From an uncultured Alphaproteobacteria bacterium (GTDB lineage: Bacteria; Pseudomonadota; Alphaproteobacteria; Caulobacterales; Hyphomonadaceae): a stretch of DNA of 64,000 bases. The stretch spans positions 41,404 through 105,403 of the forward strand of contig CAIMMO010000138.1 of NCBI GenBank assembly GCA_903842595.1, written 5' to 3'. The notes under the pieces were generated by a model that saw nothing but the letters and a program-made list of their open reading frames with translations, was not told the DNA's origin and ran no database searches. The translations under genes and the position numbers were made by a program. Shown here in pieces: positions 56,543 through 64,000 of this stretch (the stretch's first letter is position 1; each line of letters opens with the position of its first letter).

Positions 56543-57367
56543 TTATGGCGCTTTTTTGAGGACGTACGTCTCTTTTTCCCCGGGAAACGCACGGGCCCTT
56601 ACATCCTTCGCGTATCCTTCGACCGCGCGGCCGATCTCGCCGCGGAGGTCGGCATACCGTCGCACGAATCGGGGTGTCCAGTCGAACATTCCCAGCAGGT
56701 CGTCTGTCACGAGGATCTGGCCGTCGCATTTGGCTGATGCGCCGATGCCGATGGTGGGGCACGAAACCTGCGCCGTGATCATCGCGGCCAGGTCCTCAGC
56801 CACCCCCTCTATCACCATGGCGAAGCACCCGGCCTGGTCGGCGGCCAACGCTTCCGTGTTGACTTTCGAGCGTTCCTTCTCAGTCCGGCCCTTGGCCTTG
56901 AACCCGCCGTCGACATTGGTGGCCTGCGGCCGAAGACCCACATGCGCCATCACCGGGATGCCACGGTCCACGAGATGCCGAACCGTCGCGGCGGCGTACT
57001 CGCCCGCCTCAATCTTCACGGCCTGGCAGCCGGTCTCCTTCATGATCCGCGAGGCGTTCATGAACGCCTGCTCTAGGCTCGCCTCATAGGAGCCGAAAGG
57101 CATGTCTACCACCACGAACGCCCGCTTGCTGGCACGCATAACGGCCTGGCCATGCAGGATCATCATCTCAAGCGTAACGCCCACCGTCGTCGGCAGGCCA
57201 TGGACGACCATCCCGACACTGTCGCCGACCAGCAGGACATCGCAGACCTCGTCCAGCATCGCGGCCATGGGCGCGGTATAGGCCGTCAGGCAAACCAGCG
57301 GCGTTCCGGCCTTCGCGGCGGCAACATCCTTGACCGTTTTACGAGCCGACTGGGCCTGGGCAGGCAT
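56543..57367 (-). CDS. panB: 3-methyl-2-oxobutanoate hydroxymethyltransferase
   Basis: 274 residues from ATG 57367. First step of pantothenate synthesis. Motifs LTAYTAPMA, VGDSVGMVVHGL, DMPFGSYE, KIEAGEYA, and MAHVGLRPQ are all family landmarks, with the catalytic Glu in VIEGVAE. The upstream gene (nnrU-like) is on the same strand 90 bp before; no other pan gene is near. Confidence 0.95.
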   Translation of the reverse strand: MPAQAQSARKTVKDVAAAKAGTPLVCLTAYTAPMAAMLDEVCDVLLVGDSVGMVVHGLPTTVGVTLEMMILHGQAVMRASKRAFVVVDMPFGSYEASLEQAFMNASRIMKETGCQAVKIEAGEYAAATVRHLVDRGIPVMAHVGLRPQATNVDGGFKAKGRTEKERSKVNTEALAADQAGCFAMVIEGVAEDLAAMITAQVSCPTIGIGASAKCDGQILVTDDLLGMFDWTPRFVRRYADLRGEIGRAVEGYAKDVRARAFPGEKETYVLKKAP

Positions 57368-57457
57368 CGGTATCGCCCTCTCTACCCCTCGGGGCTGGCT
57401 AGCGCGCTGCTTAGTCCGCCCGTCCGCCGGGCGCAATGCGGCGCCCGTCACCGGAGA

Positions 57458-58045
57458 TCAGGCGTAAAGGTCTATCCCGAAAAGGATGTAGTGGAGTTCG
57501 TAGACCAGCACCCCATAGAGGGCCAGGCCCACAGCCAGCGCTATCAGGTCCCCCAGAACGTTCGGCGTGGCCTCGGCCGCCCCCACATCGCCCCGTCTTT
57601 TCAATGCGATCCTATCGATCACGCCAAACAGCAGGAAGGACCCGAACAGGATCAGCGAACCCAAATCCCAGTTCACCAGAAGGTGCGCCAGCGCCCAGAT
57701 CTTTACCGCTGTCAGCATCGGATGCTTCACGGCTTTCTTGATGAATCCTGTCGGGGCATATGCCGCAACCAGCAGCACAATGGCCGGTATCATCAATGCC
57801 ATCGCGATATGGCGCATGAAGCCGGGGGGGTCAGCGAGCGTGATCCACGGCTTGAGGTTCCCATATCCCCATACCAGCCCGATGAATCCAGCGATTGTAA
57901 GCAACGAATACAGGCCCTTGTACGGACCTGTCCCGAGCGCTGCGACGACGCCTTGCCCGTCCCGCCTGCGGAACGCCGAGAAAAGATGCGTACCGAAGAA
58001 GACAAGCAGACCGCCCAGGAAGGCGCCCATATATGCCATGTCCAT
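57458..58045 (-). CDS. NnrU-family membrane protein
   Basis: 195 residues with five to six membrane helices. Motifs FGTHLFSAF, AALGTGPYKGLYSLLTIAGFIGLVWGY and VKHPMLTAVKIWALAHLLVNWDLGSLILFG match NnrU/isoprenylcysteine-methyltransferase-like proteins. Role unknown; relatives occur in denitrification clusters, but no such genes are here. Confidence 0.85.
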   Translation of the reverse strand: MDMAYMGAFLGGLLVFFGTHLFSAFRRRDGQGVVAALGTGPYKGLYSLLTIAGFIGLVWGYGNLKPWITLADPPGFMRHIAMALMIPAIVLLVAAYAPTGFIKKAVKHPMLTAVKIWALAHLLVNWDLGSLILFGSFLLFGVIDRIALKRRGDVGAAEATPNVLGDLIALAVGLALYGVLVYELHYILFGIDLYA

Positions 58046-58157
58046 AACTGACCCCGTGCCCTGCACCTCTGCAGTATGGAACAGAGCAAAGCCCGACCGC
58101 ATCCGCAACCGCGTTCTTTCAGGGTGTTACCAGGGACGCCCACCGCACGACATGAAA

Positions 58158-58184
58158 GCGGCCCCCGGGGTCACCGGAGGCCGC
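58158..58184 (-). terminator. Hairpin after the DUF6481-like gene
   Basis: GCGGCC...GGCCGC, extended inward by CGG/CCG pairs, about 23 bp after the stop on the minus strand. The following TTTCATG is only weakly T-rich; a terminator is likely but not certain. Confidence 0.45.
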
Positions 58185-58207
58185 AACTTCATAACGCAGC
58201 AGCGCGG

Positions 58208-58687
58208 TCAGGCCCGGCGGCGTTCTCGGCCGCGCTCGAGGCTCTGGATATAGCGGCGGTGTTCCTCGAAGGGATCCACTGCCCGCTCTTCGCGGGGACC
58301 GCCGCCGCTTGGCTTGGAGACGGCGCGCGTCTCCTTCTTCGCCTTGGCGGCTTCCTTGATTTCTTTCTTGCGCGCCTTTCGTTCAGCGCGCTTCAGGTCA
58401 TCGATCGACTGCTCGTTAGCGAGCCTTTCGCGCTCAGCGGCCTCGGCGGCGGCGATCCGCTCGGCTTCAGCCAAGGCTTCAGCTGCCTCGCGGGCGCGCT
58501 GGCGTTCAATCCGCTCAGCCTCGCGCTGGGCGCGAATGGCCTCCATGCGTTCGCGGCGCTCAGCCTCGTGGTCGATCGGAGCTTCCGCCTGGACCATGGG
58601 CTTCGGTTTGAATTTTTCGAGAAGGGCTTTCTTGGCGGCAAGCGAGGCGGCTTGCCGATCGGAGAATGTCGAGTTTTTCGGCTGCAT
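58208..58687 (-). CDS. DUF6481-like, highly charged coiled-coil protein
   Basis: 159 residues, about half Glu/Arg/Lys/Ala. A start STFSDRQAASLAAKKALLEKF and a long alanine/glutamate-rich helix (about 40-125) that should form a coiled coil. This matches a small Alphaproteobacteria family of unknown function (DUF6481 by memory). No membrane segment. Confidence 0.7.
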   Translation of the reverse strand: MQPKNSTFSDRQAASLAAKKALLEKFKPKPMVQAEAPIDHEAERRERMEAIRAQREAERIERQRAREAAEALAEAERIAAAEAAERERLANEQSIDDLKRAERKARKKEIKEAAKAKKETRAVSKPSGGGPREERAVDPFEEHRRYIQSLERGRERRRA

Positions 58688-58938
58688 CTAGTCTTTCGGA
58701 ATCAGCGGTTTTGAATCGTTTTACGAGACTATTTCGGGGTACATAGGTGGCGGGAAGCTTTTCGTCCATCCCCCCGCGGCGTTTCTGTCTCATGTGCCGC
58801 AGGCGTTCGTTTCAAAGCAACGCGCTGCAGTCCAGAAGGTTCTTTCGGGACGTTGATGACAGTTCTACCTGTTACCAGAATGTCATCTAGATGGCATGGC
58901 CACGTGCTTTGCTGCTCCAATAAGGGGAACCCGCCTCA

Positions 58939-59292
58939 TCAGCTGAACAGCTCTGCATATGTCGCTGGTTTGAACCCGACCGAGAGGTTGCCGTCCCGGT
59001 CAAGCATCGGTCGTTTCACCAGTGTCGGGTACGCCAGCAACAAATCCACGACGACATTCTGGTTGACCCCCTCCTTAGCGTCAGCCGGAAGCTCCCGCCA
59101 GGTGGTGCTCGCCTTGTTCAGGACTTTCTCCCAGCCAAGCTGCTTTACCCAGCCCTCGACCGTCGCCCGGGTCAGCCCGTCAGCCCTGACATCGTGAAAG
59201 ACATGGAGAACGCCCTGTCCATCAAGCCATTTTCGCGCAGCACGCGTCGTGTCGCAGGTGGCGAGGCCAAAAAGCCTAACATTGCTTGGCAT
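58939..59292 (-). CDS. ArsC/Spx-family thioredoxin-like reductase (YffB type)
   Basis: 117 residues. Single redox Cys13 in ATCDTTRAARKWLDG and the C-terminal VKRPMLDRDG motif of ArsC-like proteins. The catalytic Arg triplet of true arsenate reductases is not obvious, so YffB-type glutathione-linked reductase is the better guess. No arsenic-resistance genes are near. Confidence 0.8.
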   Translation of the reverse strand: MPSNVRLFGLATCDTTRAARKWLDGQGVLHVFHDVRADGLTRATVEGWVKQLGWEKVLNKASTTWRELPADAKEGVNQNVVVDLLLAYPTLVKRPMLDRDGNLSVGFKPATYAELFS

Positions 59293-59427
59293 GGGTGGCT
59301 CATGGAAATTTCAGGAGACGGATCGGCGTTATCGTCGATCGCGCCGGGCACGGGAAGCCTGATACTCCCTGATTGCGGAACCGGCGCGACAGGCGCAGGT
59401 TCAGTGAAGACAGACAGGGAGAGCCCT

Positions 59428-59790
59428 ATGACACTCATCAAGGAATCCGGCTTGGCGCTAGCCGCCCTCATGGGCGCGCTTGCGGCCTGTTCGACACCTA
59501 CAGACGCTGCCGGCGCCACGGCGGACAGGATAGTGGATTCCTGCATCAACCCCACCCGCATCAAGGAACAAAAAATCCTGAACGACCGGGAAATCCAATT
59601 CACGCTCAACGATGGCGAAGTGTGGCTGAACACCCTGCCCCGCGCCTGCCCGAGCCTGAAATTCCAGGGAGGCTTCACGTGGGAGGTCAGCGGCACACAG
59701 GTCTGTTCGAACGAGCAGACAATCTATGTGAGTGAAGACGGCACGCCCTGCCAACTCGGCGCCTTCACCCGCGTCCCAGCCGCAACCTAG
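59428..59790 (+). CDS. Secreted Cys-rich lipoprotein, copy 1 (DUF6491-like)
   Basis: 120 residues; GGGAGAG before the ATG at 59428. Lipobox LAAC at about 21. The mature part has four Cys (DSCI, RACPSL, QVCSNE, TPCQLG), likely two disulfides, in the pattern DSCIxxxRI...I.F....GEVW.N.L..CP.L. The downstream gene is a paralogue in tandem with the same pattern (about 40 percent identity by eye). The DUF6491 resemblance is from memory. Function unknown. Confidence 0.65.
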   Translation: MTLIKESGLALAALMGALAACSTPTDAAGATADRIVDSCINPTRIKEQKILNDREIQFTLNDGEVWLNTLPRACPSLKFQGGFTWEVSGTQVCSNEQTIYVSEDGTPCQLGAFTRVPAAT

Positions 59791-59811
59791 CGCGCGCCAC
59801 AGGAGCTGAAC

Positions 59812-60171
59812 ATGAAGCGACTCCAAATCTCAATCGCTGCACTAATCCTCATCTCGCTATCAGCCTGCTCCTCACCGGGAGAACCGGCGCAGCAAAAGAC
59901 GAGCATCGCTGACTCCTGCATAGACGCATCGCGCATCCAGAAGCAGGAAGTCATCAGTAACCAGGAGATCCGGTTCACGCTCGCCGGGGGCGAAGTCTGG
60001 ACCAACCGCCTGGAACGTACCTGCCCCGGTCTCAAAGGCCAGGGCGGCTTCAGCTGGGATGCAAGCAACCGGATCTGCTCTGGCCTGCAGACCATCTACG
60101 TGCTCGACAGCGGGATTCCTTGCCAGCTCGGCGAATTCACCCGAGCGACCGCTTCGGGCTCGGCTGGCTAG
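59812..60171 (+). CDS. Secreted Cys-rich lipoprotein, copy 2 (DUF6491-like)
   Basis: 119 residues; AGGAG six bases before the ATG. Lipobox LSAC at about 19. Same four Cys positions as copy 1 (DSCI, RTCPGL, RICSGL, IPCQLG). The 21-bp spacing suggests the two are co-transcribed after a local duplication. The gene ends inside the 4-bp overlap with the next gene on the opposite strand. Confidence 0.65.
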   Translation: MKRLQISIAALILISLSACSSPGEPAQQKTSIADSCIDASRIQKQEVISNQEIRFTLAGGEVWTNRLERTCPGLKGQGGFSWDASNRICSGLQTIYVLDSGIPCQLGEFTRATASGSAG

Positions 60172-60419
60172 TCTTCGCCGGTGCGATGCTTGGGCTGCGC
60201 TTCCAGAAACGCTTCGACCTCGTCCAGCGTAGCTGAAAACTCGTAGCCCGTGTTCCCGAATACAATCTTGCGCGTCTCTTCATCGCGCAGCATGTACCCA
60301 CCATGCTCGGCCACCTTGCCGAACGGTTTGGCGCACTTCATCAGCAGAACGCCATAGCGATACCCCAACCGCTTAACGCGGCGTTCCTGCGAGACGACAG
60401 CATGCTTGCCCTGGCCCAT
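60168..60419 (-). CDS. Small conserved-looking protein, unknown
   Basis: 83 residues from ATG 60419 (a TTG at 60455 would add 12). Basic core ERRVKRLGYRYGVLLMKCAKPFGKVAEHGGYMLRDEETRKIVFGNTGYEFSATLDEVEAFLEAQ. No membrane or catalytic motif is recognised. Overlaps the upstream lipoprotein gene tail-to-tail by 4 bp. Confidence 0.5.
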   Translation of the reverse strand: MGQGKHAVVSQERRVKRLGYRYGVLLMKCAKPFGKVAEHGGYMLRDEETRKIVFGNTGYEFSATLDEVEAFLEAQPKHRTGED

Positions 60420-60507
60420 CCGCACCGTATGCGACGGCCCATCAGGCAATGGCAAGCGGCTCGGTCAGCCGCGGCGCTCCCGCCGCGCCGTCGACGCTTT
60501 TCCAGCT

Positions 60508-62238
60508 TCAGAACGCCCGGTCGCGATGCGTTTCTCGCCCGCCCATGACCGTCATCATGACCTTCGTACCGCGAATGGTCTCAGGCGCAATCTGGGTGAT
60601 GTCCTGAGACAGGACGACAAAATCCGCCATCTTGCCCGCAACGAGGCTGCCGCGAATATCCTCATCGAACGTCGCGAAGGCGCCATCAATCGTATAGTGG
60701 CGAAGCGCCGCCTCGACCGAAATACGTCCCGCCGGGTGCCAGCCACCGGGCGGCTTGCCCTCAGCAGTCATCCGCGTGACTGCAACCGCAATCCCCTCGA
60801 TAGGCGACAGGTAGAAGACCGGATAGTCGCTGCCAAATGCCTGCCTCACACCCGCATCGTCGAAGATGCTGAACGAGTCAGCAATCGGCGAGCGCTCCGG
60901 CCCCAGAAGCGGTTCAAAATTGTTCAGCACCGTCGCGTCGGGATTGGCGAAGATCGGCTGCGTGGAAGCGATCACGCCCAGATCGCGGAAGCGAGCAAGG
61001 TCGGCGAGGACGGGCACCTCCACATGTTCAATGCGGTGGCGCTGGTCCGTCGTACCATTTGTCTTGGCTGCAAATGCGAATGCATCGAGTGCTTCGGTGA
61101 TCGCCTTGTCGCCGATGGCGTGCAGCAGGATCTGGAAACCGAGACGATCGTAAAGTGCGACCGTTTCGTTCAATTCCTTCGAATCCCAGAACGACAACCC
61201 GCTCGTGTTTGTCCCGGTATAGGGTGCGTGCATCGCGGCGGTCTGCGCATCGATCGCGCCGTCAAGCATGCCCTTGATCGAAGCTACTGTGAGCAGCGGA
61301 CCTTTGAAGGCCTCGCGCGCCGCGATGTGGGGCGCTAGATCTGCCTCGGTGACGGGCCGGGCGAGCTTGTGGTCCTCAGGATAGCTGCCAGCCCCAGGGA
61401 TTATCGGCACGGCTACATGCATCCGCACCTTCAGTGCGTCCGCCTTCAATGCGCGCTCGAACAGCGACAGCGCCTCCGGCGAAGCGCCCGCCACATGCAC
61501 CGCAGTCAAGCCTTGGGAGGCTGCATCCGTCATGTTCGCAATCAGCGTCGCGTAGCGTGCATCAGTTGTTTCAGGAGGGATCAGCTCGCTGGCCATGCCA
61601 TGCGCGGCCTCCGTGAACTCGCCCGTAGGCCTGCCGGCCGCGTCCTTCACGATCTGACCGTTTGGCGGATTAGCGGTGGCGGAGGTGATCTTCAGCGCCG
61701 CAAGCGCTGCGCTGTTTCCCAGACCCGCATGACCATCACGCATTGTGATGTACACGGGACGATCCGAGATCACCGCATCGATGTAGGATCGATCAGCCTT
61801 CGCATCGGGGAAGATCGCATAACCCCAGCCCCTACCCGTAATCCAAGGCAGGTCCGGGTTGGCGTCAGCAAACGCCTTCAGCTTTGCCTGAAGCTCAGCG
61901 ACGCTGGTAACATCTTCGAGGGGCACAGAGTTGAGCGATGGGCCAGGCAGATGCAGGTGCGAATCCTGGAAGCCCGGCGCAACGAAGCGCCCTTGCAGAT
62001 CAACGACAGTCGTTGTGCTGCCGGCAGCTTGCCTGATCGCGTCGGTGGTCCCGACACAAGCCAGCTTGTCTCCCGCCACCGCCAGCGCTTCAGCCCATGG
62101 CTGCGCAGTCTCCGCCGTCCAGATGCGGCCATTGATGTAGACTGTATCGACAGCCCCCTTGCATGCGGTCTGCGTCGCCGCAAGCTGTGGCGCACACGCT
62201 GTTCCAAGCAGCGCAGCTGCAAGAATTCCAGCCTTCAT
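60508..62238 (-). CDS. Secreted amidohydrolase, YtcJ-like
   Basis: 576 residues from ATG 62238. The frame is open 95 more codons upstream, but that part lacks a signal peptide and is ignored. A lipoprotein-type signal (LLGTAC) precedes an amidohydrolase-3 domain: HxH in FQDSHLHLPG, IKGMLDGAIDAQTA, ILLHAIGDKAITEALDAF, RIEHVE, and SDYPVF. Related enzymes hydrolyse N-acyl or urea-like bonds; the substrate is unknown. Last chromosomal gene before the mobile element. Confidence 0.88.
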   Translation of the reverse strand: MKAGILAAALLGTACAPQLAATQTACKGAVDTVYINGRIWTAETAQPWAEALAVAGDKLACVGTTDAIRQAAGSTTTVVDLQGRFVAPGFQDSHLHLPGPSLNSVPLEDVTSVAELQAKLKAFADANPDLPWITGRGWGYAIFPDAKADRSYIDAVISDRPVYITMRDGHAGLGNSAALAALKITSATANPPNGQIVKDAAGRPTGEFTEAAHGMASELIPPETTDARYATLIANMTDAASQGLTAVHVAGASPEALSLFERALKADALKVRMHVAVPIIPGAGSYPEDHKLARPVTEADLAPHIAAREAFKGPLLTVASIKGMLDGAIDAQTAAMHAPYTGTNTSGLSFWDSKELNETVALYDRLGFQILLHAIGDKAITEALDAFAFAAKTNGTTDQRHRIEHVEVPVLADLARFRDLGVIASTQPIFANPDATVLNNFEPLLGPERSPIADSFSIFDDAGVRQAFGSDYPVFYLSPIEGIAVAVTRMTAEGKPPGGWHPAGRISVEAALRHYTIDGAFATFDEDIRGSLVAGKMADFVVLSQDITQIAPETIRGTKVMMTVMGGRETHRDRAF

Positions 62239-62509
62239 CGTTCCGACCCTTATTCCCACTCGATCATCCACCGCACCATCGAAACGTATCGCTATCGCTC
62301 GATCAGCTAGCGGCATTTCGCTCAGCACCGTCAAGCCTACCGTCATGATTTTTCGCTGAAGGATGTGCCGCAAAATCCGCAGGTATGCGATGATGTTTTG
62401 CGTCGAGTCTTCCCTAGCACGAATACGAGCTTGAGCCAATTCGACGAAGGTCATTTCCGCGCCTTTCCGCATGCTGCGCTTCAGCACGCCCAGACCAAGG
62501 AGCCAACCG

Positions 62510-62842
62510 TTGGCAGACTTCAAAGATCGATCGCTGGAGAATGCGTACGCCTACGCAGCGCTTCTGCCGCACAACGTGGCGAAGCAACCAGCGCGTCGTT
62601 TCATTCGTCGGGCGGAATTGCGCCGCATGGTCGCGCTCGCCGACACCACGATTTACGAGATGGAAAAACGCGGCGAATTTCCGCGTCGCATCGCACTGCT
62701 CCCGAGGATTGTGGTTTGGGATCTCACAGAGGTCGAGGCATGGATGGATAAGTGCCTGTCCAACAGATCGTCAGGTAGCTTTGAACCGACCAAGCCCGCC
62801 GTGCTCGCCAAACGAAAAGCACGCTCTTCGTCCCGCAAATAA
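62510..62842 (+). CDS. AlpA-family phage/plasmid-type transcriptional regulator
   Basis: 110 residues with a TTG start at 62510, seven bases after AAGGAG; an ATG at 62471 lacks this site. The helix-turn-helix (RRAELRRMVALADTTIYEMEKRGEFPRRIAL...VVWDLTEVEAWM) is of the AlpA/MerR type (DUF AlpA). Such regulators usually control integrases of genomic islands. Opposite to the next AlpA-type gene, with no gap between their ends. Confidence 0.8.
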   Translation: MADFKDRSLENAYAYAALLPHNVAKQPARRFIRRAELRRMVALADTTIYEMEKRGEFPRRIALLPRIVVWDLTEVEAWMDKCLSNRSSGSFEPTKPAVLAKRKARSSSRK

Positions 62843-63163
62843 TCAGAGCAGTTGAAGCTGTCGTCCATCGTTCGGAGGCGTCGCACGCGGCCGCCGCTTA
62901 GCCTTGAGTTGTGGTCGAGGCGTGGCCGCTGTCCGCTTCGCACGGGCGCGATCGCCCTCAAACTTGCCTCGCCCCTCAAAACGCATCAGCGCGTCTTCGA
63001 GCTGCTGAATGTCGTCCGTTCGCCAGAAGACCATGTTTCGAAGGATGACTGGTTCGGGAAAGTCGGGGATGCCGCTGCGCCGCGCGCGCCATAGCGTTAC
63101 CAAGCTTACGCAGAGATCCGCTGCAACAGCCTTTTGAGGGACGAGGTTTTTTGGAAACTTCAT
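62843..63163 (-). CDS. AlpA/excisionase-like HTH protein
   Basis: 106 residues. LVPQKAVAADLCVSLVTLWRARRSGIPDFPEPVILRNMVFWRTDDIQQLEDAL is a classic short winged helix of the excisionase type, followed by a basic tail (KAKRRPRATPPNDGRQ). Typical of mobile element control. Confidence 0.7.
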   Translation of the reverse strand: MKFPKNLVPQKAVAADLCVSLVTLWRARRSGIPDFPEPVILRNMVFWRTDDIQQLEDALMRFEGRGKFEGDRARAKRTAATPRPQLKAKRRPRATPPNDGRQLQLL

Positions 63164-63201
63164 AGGACTTCATTCAATCTCAGGTGGCCCAGTACGCCGG
63201 C

Positions 63202-63396
63202 TTAGCTCTCACCGGACCGTGACACGGAGTTGGCCGGAAGCAGCTGCATTGCCTGCGGATAAAGTATGTGTTCGGCCTCAATGGCGGCCAGCGCATTCAT
63301 CCCAGAGCCGAAGATGCGGCGCTTCCGCCGCAAGCACGCCGCGCGCGCGAACAATCTCCGCCGCAACTCAACTCTCGTCGTTCTATTCAGGCTCAA
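63202..63396 (-). CDS. Very small ORF in the mobile element (uncertain)
   Basis: 64 residues, basic N-terminus, no motif. Codon bias is only partly like the neighbours. Listed because it lies in a 276-bp gap between the HTH gene and the relaxase gene; it may be no more than open sequence. Confidence 0.2.
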   Translation of the reverse strand: MSLNRTTRVELRRRLFARAACLRRKRRIFGSGMNALAAIEAEHILYPQAMQLLPANSVSRSGES

Positions 63397-63439
63397 CCCA
63401 AGTCATCGTTCGCGCTCTGATCGCGCCAGATCGCCCTCA

Positions 63440-64000
63440 TCAGATTCCCAGTCCGAGCCCTCTTCCGCGCTGAAGGCTCCACGAGATCGATCGGCCGCGT
63501 TGAACGCCGATCACGTTCTGACCTGCAAACCGTTCGAGCGCCGGACGCCACGGTACGAGCTGCGCGGTTTGATCACCGATGATCAACGCCACCCTTCCCT
63601 GCGCCAGGTCGATGCGGCGGTTGTAGACCCCTGACACAGTCCCTGACCCAAGCCTCACCGGCATGCCGATCTCGCTGGACAGATTCTTTGCGGCCGTTCG
63701 GAGCTCATGGGCCCTCATGTCTTCGAGCGCTTGCCTCGAAAGCCGCTTGTCCGCCGCCCCCATCCAGCCCTGCTCGATCAGGAACAGCCGCCTTTGCCGG
63801 AGCGCGGCTTCAAACTCCCGCGCCAGATGGCCTGCGCCATCAGGCGCCGCCTCCAGACCGGCGAGCGCGCGGTCGAGATGTGTTGGACCGGTCGCGGCGA
63901 TCTGGTTGGTGAGCGTCATGTAGCTCTGGACGCGCGGGGCCATGGGCGCGCGGACGAGACGCGCGCGCTCGTAGGTCAGGACGCGGTCCAGATGGTCGGG
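63440..64000 (-). CDS. Conjugative relaxase, C-terminal DUF3363 part (cut by window edge)
   Basis: The frame runs from beyond the window to the stop at 63440; the visible 186 residues include PDHLDRVLTYERARLVRAPMAPRVQSYMTL, DKRLSRQALEDMRAHELRTAAKNL, VSGVYNRRIDLAQGRVALI and SWSLQRGRG, all features of the DUF3363 domain that follows the VirD2/TraI-type relaxase in integrative conjugative elements. The N-terminal nicking domain is outside. So an ICE or related element starts here. Confidence 0.88.
   Translation of the reverse strand, partial: PDHLDRVLTYERARLVRAPMAPRVQSYMTLTNQIAATGPTHLDRALAGLEAAPDGAGHLAREFEAALRQRRLFLIEQGWMGAADKRLSRQALEDMRAHELRTAAKNLSSEIGMPVRLGSGTVSGVYNRRIDLAQGRVALIIGDQTAQLVPWRPALERFAGQNVIGVQRGRSISWSLQRGRGLGLGI

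Noticed and set aside
62239..62523. 95-codon N-terminal extension of the amidohydrolase
   Set aside because: It would hide the lipoprotein signal that starts at 62238, which has a suitable ribosome site; no family member has such an extension to my knowledge.

Overview
The window is GC-rich, densely coded bacterial chromosome, most likely from an alphaproteobacterium of the Caulobacterales/Hyphomonadaceae type. The pointers are a TipF-like polar flagellar regulator, a CC0125/CC1285-type lipoprotein, a pyruvate dehydrogenase E1-beta carrying its own lipoyl domain, two SOS boxes of the alphaproteobacterial form GTTC-N7-GTTC (before uvrA and ssb), a TAGACA-17-GCTATA promoter and frequent GTG/TTG starts. 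The genus cannot be fixed by eye. No rRNA, tRNA or CRISPR array was seen.

Layout. 1-12.3 kb: the N-terminal part of secF (cut by the window edge), a periplasmic five-EF-hand protein followed by an OmpR-type response regulator and its histidine kinase, a SET-domain protein, a TspO-like membrane protein, SOS-controlled uvrA, two envelope proteins, trmFO and a DUF6498-like membrane protein. 12.4-20 kb: a squalene/phytoene synthase-like gene, Fe-type superoxide dismutase with a terminator, an EAL phosphodiesterase, a TauD-type dioxygenase, a HAD phosphatase coupled to tipF, a 445-bp gap holding a strong small-RNA candidate, a metal-site-less MBL-fold protein and an FAH-family hydrolase. 20-27.4 kb: a solitary DUF262-DUF1524 (GmrSD-like) protein, a serine hydrolase, a frameshifted GlsB-like gene, an SDR, msrB, a thioesterase and a TIR-domain pseudogene. 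27.4-33.6 kb: the pyruvate dehydrogenase operon pdhA-pdhB-pdhC, two small envelope genes, lpd, with divIC upstream. 34-45 kb: ssb, a PLP dehydratase with a nitronate monooxygenase, and the two methylmalonyl-CoA mutase subunit genes, separated by about 4 kb holding a broken sugar dehydrogenase, a DUF1906 lipoprotein, an SDR and a second EF-hand protein. 45-62 kb: mostly housekeeping genes (cysK, radA, cvpA, purF, der, bamB, a YfgM-like gene, panB, nnrU-like, an ArsC-like reductase) plus a tandem pair of cysteine-rich lipoproteins and an amidohydrolase. 62.5-64 kb: two AlpA-type regulators and the C-terminal part of a conjugative relaxase (DUF3363), the edge of an integrative mobile element running off the window.

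How the genes work together. Core metabolism (pyruvate to acetyl-CoA; propionyl-CoA route via methylmalonyl-CoA mutase; cysteine, pantothenate and purine synthesis), DNA repair under SOS control (uvrA, ssb, with radA separate), outer-membrane assembly (bamB with a YfgM-like partner) and c-di-GMP signalling (an active-looking EAL enzyme and the degenerate-EAL TipF) make up the stable backbone. Between them lie decayed or accessory genes: the TIR gene (two in-frame stops), the PQQ-type sugar dehydrogenase (one frameshift, two stops) and the GlsB-like gene (one frameshift). The most interesting non-standard items are the orphan small RNA candidate at about 18.1-18.23 kb, the MBL-fold pseudoenzyme, the DUF262-DUF1524 protein, the TIR pseudogene and the palindromes before mutA and mutB.
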